Assembly: GCA_929200255.1 (NCBI GenBank)
Contig: CAKMYZ010000011.1
Span: forward strand, 1 to 64,000
Direction: 5' to 3'
Length of the DNA: 64,000 nucleotides
DNA from: an uncultured Alphaproteobacteria bacterium
GTDB taxonomy: Bacteria; Pseudomonadota; Alphaproteobacteria; Rhodobacterales; Rhodobacteraceae
The number at the start of each line of letters is the position of its first letter. Within the stretch, counting starts at the first letter, position 1. Below are positions 1 through 6,627 of the stretch, piece after piece. Both the position numbers and the translations under genes were made by a program. The notes beneath the pieces are model-generated. The model saw only the letters and a program-made list of their open reading frames with translations. It did no database searches and was not told where the DNA came from.

Positions 1-140
1 CTTGTAAGTCGTCGCTGTCCAACTGCTCATCCATGCCAGCTAGCACACTGGATTCACACAGTGAATCCTCTCAAGCAATTTATGCAACAAAGCCGTTTTA
101 TTGGCAACGTTTTAAGCATGGGGTCAGCGTGGAAAGGTAA

Positions 141-371
141 TGTGGAGGAGCGGCTGAATTGGGTATTGTCGATGAGTTAACAGAAAATGCCGTGAAAGTG
201 GAGGCGTGATTTTGTGACGATGGAATGGGTGTAGGTTTTCTTTTTGATACCGACACAAAAGAAAGGTTACGAACCGTGGTCTAGGGTGCAGGGCTCAACT
301 TTATTCAGGTGGCGGATGGTCTGGCTGTGTTCTGTCGAAATATATTGACCCTAGGCAACATTCTTGAATGA
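141..371 (+). pseudogene. Decayed GHKL/histidine-kinase-type ATPase fragment (probable)
   Basis: Reading one frame across this stretch gives a protein-like sequence broken by stops at 207-209 and 282-284 and ending at 369-371. It contains VDELTENAVK, which resembles the N-box of GHKL ATPases, then DDGMGVGF, which resembles the G1 box, then GAGLNFIQ, which resembles the next glycine-rich segment. All three lie in the same frame, in the order expected for the family. The N-box to G1 distance (about 13 residues) is shorter than usual, so an internal deletion is likely as well as the stops. The frame also runs open upstream to about position 3, apart from a stop at 138-140. I read it as a dead gene; chance similarity cannot be excluded without a search. 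Confidence 0.35.
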
Positions 372-412
372 GATTTTTCGCTGAAATTGGTCGTTTTGGG
401 TTCGAATCCGAC

Positions 413-613
413 CTACGGTGCGAAGCACCTCACGGCAGCAAAATATCTTTCGACCCCCGCGCCGTAATCTTTGCGCTGTCGATCGATGTCACCGATGCCA
501 ATGTATTCGTCGGGTTTATGTGCCAACTTTAGGATCCCCGGGCCATTGGCGATACAGTTTTTCAGTTTGCCAATCGGGTCGATGTGTTTTTGGTCATAGG
601 TGTCGGGGGGCAC
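413..613 (-). CDS. Unrecognised short frame, possibly the end of a broken gene
   Basis: This is a 66-residue frame with a GTG start and no clear ribosome binding site. Its composition is protein-like (DPIGKLKN, HKPDEYIGIGDIDRQRKDYG), and the frame continues upstream to a stop near 640. I do not recognise the family. It lies beside the decayed ATPase-like fragment in a gene-poor stretch (372-729), so it is more likely a C-terminal remnant of a lost gene than an intact small gene. Nothing else is visible between 372 and 729. Confidence 0.2.
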   Translation of the reverse strand: MPPDTYDQKHIDPIGKLKNCIANGPGILKLAHKPDEYIGIGDIDRQRKDYGAGVERYFAAVRCFAP

Positions 614-729
614 GCAGTCTGCGAGCTTACCGAGCCCCTTTCAGTCGCTGCCGCGACTGTCAGGTTGCGGGCGGCCCGACACGTCAGCCGATTGATGCGA
701 ACGGCAACTTACGACCTGAGCCCGGTCTG

Positions 730-1266
730 TCAGATTGTGCAGCCCGTGTCATCGCAGGCCGGTCGGCTTTCGTTGATGGGCGCGACGGATTGCGGAGGTG
801 CTTTCGCAACCAGTGAAGCAATCTCCGCGCCGAGTTTGAGTGGGCTGATCTGTCCGAAGTGGTGGGCTACGAGTACTCCGGCTTGATCCAAAAGCAGCAT
901 GGACGGTGTTCCCCGCAGGCCGTAGCGCTGCATTGTGACGGGTGTTGTTGATCCGCCTGGCGCATCTATTCCGACCGGAAAGGTGATGCGGTATTCGTGC
1001 AGGAACGCTTCGAGTGACACGGCTGTCATCGCGGCGTGATGCTCAAACACAGTGTGCAGGCCGATCACGGCCACGTCCTCATGAGAAAAGGTATCGTGGA
1101 CCTGCTGGGCGAGGGGGAGCCCGTGGGCGACACAACCAGGGCAGAGCATCTGGAAAGCCTCGATCAGCACGACCTTGCCGTGCAACTCCAACGGCGAGAT
1201 CGGCTTTGGTGTGTTGAACCACTGATCCACAGACCAGTTGGGGAGTGGTAGTTGCGCGTCTTGCAT
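730..1266 (-). CDS. Thioredoxin-fold (TlpA/peroxiredoxin-like) protein
   Basis: The 178-residue protein has a thioredoxin-like fold: a strand leading into FQMLCPGCVAHG, with the redox pair C42-P-G-C45, and a cis-proline segment GLRGTPSMLL near residue 121. Members of this group are thiol-disulfide oxidoreductases or peroxide-reducing enzymes. There is no clear signal peptide, so it may be cytoplasmic. The C-terminus carries two more cysteines (ACDDTGC). The start ATG overlaps the TGA of the preceding 76-residue gene by one base (TGATG), so the two are probably translationally coupled. The physiological substrate is not evident. Confidence 0.8.
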   Translation of the reverse strand: MQDAQLPLPNWSVDQWFNTPKPISPLELHGKVVLIEAFQMLCPGCVAHGLPLAQQVHDTFSHEDVAVIGLHTVFEHHAAMTAVSLEAFLHEYRITFPVGIDAPGGSTTPVTMQRYGLRGTPSMLLLDQAGVLVAHHFGQISPLKLGAEIASLVAKAPPQSVAPINESRPACDDTGCTI

Positions 1267-1496
1267 CAGTTTCTCCAGTAGTTGTTGGCTGCCGCGACTG
1301 TCTGAAAGTTGGTCGCGACCACTGCGGCGGTCGCGATCAACGCTTCGGCGTCCTTTTCGTAAACGGCCCGCAAATCGTTGCGAACGGCGGGGTTGCTTTG
1401 GGTGATCCTGACGGCGGCGCGCGACAGTTTCACGGCTAGTTCATAACCCTCCTGCGGTGTGTTCGTGAGCAGGTTCGGCAGCCAAATGTCGGCCAT
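1266..1496 (-). CDS. Conserved-looking small protein upstream of the thioredoxin-fold gene
   Basis: A 76-residue soluble, mostly helical protein beginning MADIWLPN. I chose the ATG at 1496 because an AAGGAG ribosome binding site sits just upstream, although the frame stays open further. It overlaps the start of the thioredoxin-fold gene by one base, so they form an operon. I do not recognise a family. Tight coupling to a redox protein suggests a partner or substrate, which is inference only. Confidence 0.6.
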   Translation of the reverse strand: MADIWLPNLLTNTPQEGYELAVKLSRAAVRITQSNPAVRNDLRAVYEKDAEALIATAAVVATNFQTVAAANNYWRN

Positions 1497-1549
1497 GCCA
1501 GTCTCCTTTCTTGGTCGGGGGGCAACGCAGAGGATAGGGCCCTTGGGGA

Positions 1550-2302
1550 TCAGTCGATTGTGCCGGGCAGGCTCAGGTCGCCGGAGGCAACATCGAAGAC
1601 ATCCGTGACACACAGAAGTGGCGCGTGGATGTTTTCGTTGACGCGTAGGGCAGAGGTGACGCCGTCATATGCGACGCCTGCGACTGCCTCTCCATCGGTG
1701 AACGGAACTGTGACGGCGATTTCCGGCCCGTCAAACAGTGGCGTGTATCCCGGGCTGTCGATGAAAATCGGCAGGCCCGGCCAGGTCACGGGCATGGTGG
1801 GTGTTGTTCCTGCGGGGATGTCTCGGACACCAAGTGCACCTTCGCCGCAAGCCTCGGTCGGCGTCAGCACGACCCAGTGGCTGTGCCACAAAAGCCCGTC
1901 ATTGGCCGGATCGCCGTCATTGTTTTCATCAAACAACGGCGTGTCGTCGAAGTCCGGATGGCTGGTCACCGCCAATGCGAGGATTCCGGTCCCACCGTCA
2001 AATCCCACACTCGCCGGATTGAGAGAGGTCGGCCAGACATAGGACCAGACCGACGCGTTGCCGAGGGCCCCGATCTGGTCTGGTTTGTTCGCTCCGGCGA
2101 CGCCATTCGTGGTCATGTGGAAAGTGACAAGGCGACCATTGCGATGGGCATGGGCAGCCAGGATATCGAAGGACGCAACCTTGGAACTGTCCGCTGGTGA
2201 CGTGATTGCCGTGTCTTGATGTACGGCATGGTTTTCGTCGGCAAAAGCCGCGCCGGTCAGGAGCAAGGCGGCTGCGGACGCAGAAAGAAGAAGTCGGGTC
2301 AT
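1550..2302 (-). CDS. Secreted or periplasmic protein of unknown function
   Basis: A 250-residue protein with a classical signal peptide (MTRLLLSASAAALLLTGAAFA, cleavage near residue 21). The mature part is acidic and beta-rich, with FDENNDGDPAND, a loop typical of calcium-binding or solvent-exposed turns, and a LLWHSHW segment that could bind metal. A GGAG site precedes the ATG. It is transcribed divergently from the MarR-type regulator across a 23-bp palindrome, so it is the likely target of that regulator. No family was recognised. Confidence 0.7.
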   Translation of the reverse strand: MTRLLLSASAAALLLTGAAFADENHAVHQDTAITSPADSSKVASFDILAAHAHRNGRLVTFHMTTNGVAGANKPDQIGALGNASVWSYVWPTSLNPASVGFDGGTGILALAVTSHPDFDDTPLFDENNDGDPANDGLLWHSHWVVLTPTEACGEGALGVRDIPAGTTPTMPVTWPGLPIFIDSPGYTPLFDGPEIAVTVPFTDGEAVAGVAYDGVTSALRVNENIHAPLLCVTDVFDVASGDLSLPGTID

Positions 2303-2328
2303 CTTTGTCTCCGTTGAATTTATTAATA

Positions 2329-2351
2329 TCGACTCGATACCATTGAGTCGA
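2329..2351. promoter_or_regulatory. Palindromic operator between the secreted-protein gene and the MarR gene
   Basis: The arms TCGACTC and GAGTCGA form a perfect 7-bp inverted repeat separated by 9 bases, midway between two divergent starts (2302 and 2392). Palindromes of this size in a marR intergenic region are typical MarR operators. A looser repeat with a TTGACTC half lies at about 2371. Confidence 0.55.
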
Positions 2352-2391
2352 GTTCATTGCAACAGCTGTTTTGACTCGCTATCAAGTGCCT

Positions 2392-2934
2392 ATGACAACA
2401 GCTGACCAAATCCGTGACCTCATCAGCCGGCTCGCTCGCCTCGATGCAGCTGAAACCTGGGAGGTGAACCTGAACCCCACCCAGATCGCCGCGTTGGACT
2501 ATCTGGCCCGGGCAAACCGCTTTTCTCGGGCGCCTTCTCACGTGGCCGAATATCTGGGGACCACCCGAGGGACGATGTCACAGACATTGAAAACCCTGGT
2601 GCGCAAAGGCTACTTGGAGGAGAGCCGCTCGGAGAGCGACAGGCGTTCCATTACATACGACCTGACGGACAGCGGCCTTGCACTGGTGGATCGGCAAAAC
2701 ACTCTTGCCCAAGCGATCTTGTCGCTCTCGCCGTCGCAACGTCGTGGCCTTGCCGATGGGCTATCATCAACTCTCAAGGCCCGGCTTGCAGTGAATCAGG
2801 GCCGATCATTTGGCATATGCAAGGACTGTGTCCACCACGAGGAGAGGGGCAAAGGGGCGTTCTGCGCCCTGCTTTTGGTGCCGCTCGCGCCCGCCGAGAC
2901 TGGTCTGACGTGTCACGAACATACCGCTGATTGA
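2392..2934 (+). CDS. MarR-family transcriptional regulator with a Cys/His-rich C-terminus
   Basis: The 180-residue protein has a winged helix-turn-helix (residues about 28-100): helix-turn-helix SHVAEYLGTTRGTMSQTLKTL, then the DRRSITYDLT wing. Unusually for the family, the C-terminus carries C143-x2-C146-x-H-H, C158 and C174-H-x-H177, a set that could bind metal or sense redox state. The ATG at 2392 is preferred over the in-frame TTG at 2371 because MTTADQIRDL matches a normal MarR start. No Shine-Dalgarno sequence is obvious, so translation may be leaderless. It probably controls the divergent secreted-protein gene and itself. Confidence 0.8.
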   Translation: MTTADQIRDLISRLARLDAAETWEVNLNPTQIAALDYLARANRFSRAPSHVAEYLGTTRGTMSQTLKTLVRKGYLEESRSESDRRSITYDLTDSGLALVDRQNTLAQAILSLSPSQRRGLADGLSSTLKARLAVNQGRSFGICKDCVHHEERGKGAFCALLLVPLAPAETGLTCHEHTAD

Positions 2935-3022
2935 ATGAGAACGGTCGCGGCGCAGAGACCTTTCAGTCCTGCAGCAAAATCAGCCTCAATGCCCCGGCTA
3001 TGCCCCAAGGATCAGCCAGTGA

Positions 3023-4195
3023 TCAGGCGCCGGCAACAGGCTCCGGATCAGGGCGGATGGGCTGCTGGAGCATCGACGACAGAAAACCGGTGGTGATGAC
3101 CTGCACCCCAAGCGAAGCACAGACCACTGAAAGGGCCGCCGGGCGCACGATATCGCTGGCGATCATGTCACCAAATCCTTTGGCCCCCCAACTGAAGACA
3201 CCGGCAAGTGTTGCCACAAATGCAATCAACAAAAGGATGCCGCCAAGAATGCAGGCGTTATCAACAGAGACCTTGCTGCGAAACCGCTCATATCGTGGGG
3301 ATGTGGGCAGCAGGTTGAAGCGAACAGCGAATATCCTGGTCAGCACGTGGAAGCAGACCATCTGAAAGCCTGTCAAGACCAACGCACTCGCCAGGATCAG
3401 CGATGCGATGTCAAAGCTGATGCCGCCGATGGTGATGGGTCCGAACATCAGTGCTGAGAACCCCAGCATCCCAATGGCAAAAAGCGCCAACCCCGGATAG
3501 TAGAACAGCCAGTATGGCGCAAAAGTCAGCAATAGTTTCAGGTGCAACCAACCGTCCCGCCAACTGCGCAGATGTGGTGGCCGCGAGCGCCCATCCGGTT
3601 TCAGGGTCGTTGGCACCTCGCGGATATCCAGTCCAAAAAGTGTGGAGCGGATCACCATTTCAGAGGCGAACTCCATTCCCGGTGTGTTCAGATGTAGCGC
3701 GTTGATCGCCTCACGCGAAAACCCGCGCAGACCGCAGTGAAAGTCGCCGACGGGCGTGCGGTAGAATATGCGCCCTACAGCTGACAAAACCGGGTTGCCC
3801 AGATAGCGGTGCAGTGGCGGCATTGCGTTTTTGGCGATACCACCCTGAAAACGATTGCCCATGACAAGATCGGCGCCATCGCGCAATTCTTCAACAAAGG
3901 GGTCAAGGTTGGAAAAATCGTAAGAATCGTCACTGTCACCCATGATGATGTAACGCCCCTTGGCATTGGCGATGCCTGTTCCCAATGCGGCACCATAACC
4001 TTTAATTGGCACGTCAACGACGCGCGCGCCAAGGCGCTTTGCGATGTCCTGACTTCCATCTGTTGAACCGTTGTCGGCAATCAATACCTCACCATCGACC
4101 CCGGACCGGGCAAGGTAGTCTTTTGCCTTTACGATACATGTCTCAAGTGTTTCGGCCTCGTTCAGGCAAGGCATCAGGATCGTCAGTTCGGTCAT
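3023..4195 (-). CDS. Family 2 glycosyltransferase, polyprenyl-phosphate (GtrB/DPM) type
   Basis: A 390-residue protein with an N-terminal GT-A catalytic domain: TILMPCLNEAETL, D41, and the DxD-like MGDSDDSYDF at about 85-94. About four membrane helices follow after residue 240. This layout matches enzymes that load a sugar onto undecaprenyl phosphate at the inner membrane (GtrB/dolichol-phosphate mannosyltransferase relatives). The start at 4195 is chosen because MTELTILMP is the expected N-terminus; the longer open frame runs into the divergent gene region. It lies opposite a GT-C transferase and a GtrA-like flippase, which supports a shared role in surface glycosylation. Confidence 0.85.
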   Translation of the reverse strand: MTELTILMPCLNEAETLETCIVKAKDYLARSGVDGEVLIADNGSTDGSQDIAKRLGARVVDVPIKGYGAALGTGIANAKGRYIIMGDSDDSYDFSNLDPFVEELRDGADLVMGNRFQGGIAKNAMPPLHRYLGNPVLSAVGRIFYRTPVGDFHCGLRGFSREAINALHLNTPGMEFASEMVIRSTLFGLDIREVPTTLKPDGRSRPPHLRSWRDGWLHLKLLLTFAPYWLFYYPGLALFAIGMLGFSALMFGPITIGGISFDIASLILASALVLTGFQMVCFHVLTRIFAVRFNLLPTSPRYERFRSKVSVDNACILGGILLLIAFVATLAGVFSWGAKGFGDMIASDIVRPAALSVVCASLGVQVITTGFLSSMLQQPIRPDPEPVAGA

Positions 4196-4398
4196 CAGTA
4201 ACCCTTGCTTGATCGTCATTTTCCATGGCCGAAGCCGCGAATTGGGGCGCGACCTGCTCGCGCGTTCGCCGCACCTTGGGCACGTCGCGTCCTTTGTGCA
4301 ACAGCAATCATTGGGCTGGGTGTCGTGTGAGCGATAGAGTGTTGCGCGATGTGCGCACATGCTATGCCGCAGCAACCCGTAGTAAGGCTGAATGCACA

Positions 4399-6189
4399 AT
4401 GTCCGACCTGCCCATCACACGCTTGGCCCGGCAACAGCCGTTTCTTCTGGTCATGGTTTTGTCTGTCACCTTGGTAATAGGCAAGGCGACTGCCGCTGGC
4501 CTCGGGATGGAGGCCAATTTTTCCAAAATGGGGAATGATGACATTACTCGCCTGATGATGGTGCGTGACTGGATCGCTGGACAGGGATGGTATGATACCA
4601 CACAGTATCGGATTGCCCCCCCTGATGGTGTCTCGATCCACTGGTCGCGCTACATTGATGCCGGAATTGCTGCAATCATCCTGCCCCTGTCGTTATTTGT
4701 GCCGATGGAGACAGCCGAGCAGATTGCCGTAACCGTTTGGCCGACGCTGATCTTGATTGTCACACTGTTGGTGGTCGGATTTGGCACCCGACGTTTGTTT
4801 GGGACGATGGCGGCTTGTTTTGCGGTGCTGTGCACGGTGCTTTGGCCCCTGACAGCTGATTTGCATTCGCGTGCGGGCAATTTGGACCACCACAATGTTC
4901 AATTTTTGATGATGATCATCCTGGCGATGGCTGCGGTCTGGCCCGTGCGCCCGGTTGCGGCAGGTGTTGTCGGAGGTCTGGCTGCGGCCTTTTCGCTGTC
5001 GACCGGGTTGGAGGCACTCCTCTTCATCGTTGGTGTGGGTTTGATCATCTTTGCGCGCGGCGTCTTTGGCCAGACGACGGACGCGGCACGCTTGCTGGTT
5101 GCGTTTTGCCTGGCCTTGTTTGTCGGCAGCCTCGCCCTTTGGTTGGGCCTGATTGCCCCAGAGGCGCGGGCTATGCCCGTTTGTGACCAGCTGGGTTTGC
5201 CGGTGTTTAGTCTTATTGCGGCGGCTGCGCTTGGCAGCATCCTGCCGTTCGCCTTGCGCAAATGGGTTGCCAGCCCGGTGGTGCATGTCGCGGGCACAGT
5301 GCTCATCGTCGCTATTGGCCTGGCGCTTGCCTGGCCTTTGCTTGCTACATGTCTTGCAGGACCATACGGAAACCTGCCCGAGCAACTTCAAGAGATGATC
5401 AGCGCGCGGATCACCGAGGCCAAACCAGCCTTGGTCTATGCGCAAACGAATACTGCTGCCGCATTCGTGTTTTTGTTGCCGATTCTGACGGCGCTTGTTT
5501 CGGGGTTTGTGTTGTGGGTCACCAAAGTACGTCAGGATGATGGGCCGAACGCACAACGCACGGCCCTTGGCCTTTTGCTAGTGCTCTGTGCGTTCAGCAT
5601 CACACTTGTATTCTATCAGATGCGTACGGTGACTCTGGCCGCCTCTGTTGTGCCAATTATTGGCGGCGTTGTATTGGCGGTACTGCTGCAATCCTATCTG
5701 TCGACACGCCACATCGGGACAGCCGTGGCGATGTTTGCGATTGCGATCGCGATCGCAAACCCTGCGCTCTATTTGCGCCCGTTTGCAGCTTATCTTCCCT
5801 TAGGTGCAGACGATGCCAAGATCGCACAAGGTGATTGTCGACAATACGATGCAATGACCGCGTTGAACGCTGTGCCGCCAGCGCAGATCCTGACAAACGC
5901 CAATTTTGGACCAACGCTTATCTGGGCCACACACCATAGCAGCCTTTCGGGCCTCTATCACCGTGGCGCCGCCGCAATGTCGCATGCTTTGGTGCCTTGG
6001 CGTTTGGATTCCGAGGCATTTGCTGACTACGTTACCGGCACGAATGCCACCTATCTGCTGCTTTGCCGCGGCTATGGTCAACCTCGCGCGTTTGCCACCC
6101 AGCTTGCGCAAGGTGAGGCGTCCGCAGACTGGTTACGCCCGGTCCCGCTTGATAGCGAGCATCTGCTGCTTTTTGAGGTGCTCCGTTGA
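4399..6189 (+). CDS. Polytopic GT-C fold glycosyltransferase (STT3-like)
   Basis: A 596-residue membrane protein with roughly 11-13 hydrophobic segments. The first periplasmic loop carries the acidic pair GNDD at 45-48 and the HWSRY segment typical of GT-C enzymes, and DHHN follows at 163-166, reminiscent of STT3-type proteins. GT-C enzymes move sugars from polyprenyl-phosphate donors to a periplasmic acceptor. The start is the ATG at 4399 (MSDLPITRL), because the upstream extension lies in a divergent promoter region. A GtrA-like gene begins at its stop codon, and a GtrB-like gene is divergent. The acceptor cannot be told from sequence. Confidence 0.75.
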   Translation: MSDLPITRLARQQPFLLVMVLSVTLVIGKATAAGLGMEANFSKMGNDDITRLMMVRDWIAGQGWYDTTQYRIAPPDGVSIHWSRYIDAGIAAIILPLSLFVPMETAEQIAVTVWPTLILIVTLLVVGFGTRRLFGTMAACFAVLCTVLWPLTADLHSRAGNLDHHNVQFLMMIILAMAAVWPVRPVAAGVVGGLAAAFSLSTGLEALLFIVGVGLIIFARGVFGQTTDAARLLVAFCLALFVGSLALWLGLIAPEARAMPVCDQLGLPVFSLIAAAALGSILPFALRKWVASPVVHVAGTVLIVAIGLALAWPLLATCLAGPYGNLPEQLQEMISARITEAKPALVYAQTNTAAAFVFLLPILTALVSGFVLWVTKVRQDDGPNAQRTALGLLLVLCAFSITLVFYQMRTVTLAASVVPIIGGVVLAVLLQSYLSTRHIGTAVAMFAIAIAIANPALYLRPFAAYLPLGADDAKIAQGDCRQYDAMTALNAVPPAQILTNANFGPTLIWATHHSSLSGLYHRGAAAMSHALVPWRLDSEAFADYVTGTNATYLLLCRGYGQPRAFATQLAQGEASADWLRPVPLDSEHLLLFEVLR

Positions 6190-6593
6190 GCCAGAATGCG
6201 GGTCATATCGGGGCCTTTATCCGCTTCCTCTTGGTTGGCGGCAGCTTCAGTCTTATCTACGCCGTCACGACATCGGCCATGATCCGTTTTGTTGATACCT
6301 CGCCGTTTCCGACCAGTGTGGTGGTGTATCTGTGCTGCATTCCGCCGGCATTCTGGGCGCAGCGCAGGTTTGCGTTTCGTGCAGAGCAATCTGGTGGCAC
6401 GGCGATGCTGAAGTATGTTGCGACACAGGTTGCAAGCCTGACGCTGGTTTCGGTGATCACCAGCCGTTTTGTCACAAAGGTGTTTGTCTATGACACGTTG
6501 TTGTTTCTTATGGCCGCCGGATGTGCAGCCGTGATGAGTTATCTGATTTGCAGGTTCATCATTTTCAGGCCGTCAGAACCAGACGCACAGTGA
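6186..6593 (+). CDS. GtrA-like membrane flippase
   Basis: A 135-residue protein with four membrane helices and the GtrA-type start FIRFLLVGGSFSLIYAV. GtrA proteins are proposed to flip undecaprenyl-phosphate-linked glucose across the inner membrane. The start is a TTG that overlaps the TGA of the preceding GT-C gene (TTGA), so the pair is translationally coupled. Together with the divergent GtrB-like gene it completes a GtrA/GtrB/GT-C set. Confidence 0.8.
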   Translation: MSQNAGHIGAFIRFLLVGGSFSLIYAVTTSAMIRFVDTSPFPTSVVVYLCCIPPAFWAQRRFAFRAEQSGGTAMLKYVATQVASLTLVSVITSRFVTKVFVYDTLLFLMAAGCAAVMSYLICRFIIFRPSEPDAQ

Positions 6594-6627
6594 TACGTAT
6601 CTTGGGCGGGGTTTTGGTGTGTAAACG

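Noticed and set aside
385-425. A GGGTTCGAATCC stretch resembling the T-arm of a tRNA
   Set aside because: The arms around the loop do not pair beyond about three bases, and no acceptor, D or anticodon arm is present upstream.
2931-3365. Plus-strand open frame of 144 codons after the MarR gene
   Set aside because: It lies opposite the 3' end of the GT2 gene, whose membrane-protein coding is clear, and has no recognisable domain.
4693-5556. Long antisense frame (287 codons) inside the GT-C gene
   Set aside because: Its product is rich in Q, R, H and K, the usual mirror of a hydrophobic membrane protein, with no start site.
5740-5762. Tandem GCGATC repeats
   Set aside because: They encode an Ala-Ile run in a membrane helix of the GT-C protein, so codon repetition explains them.
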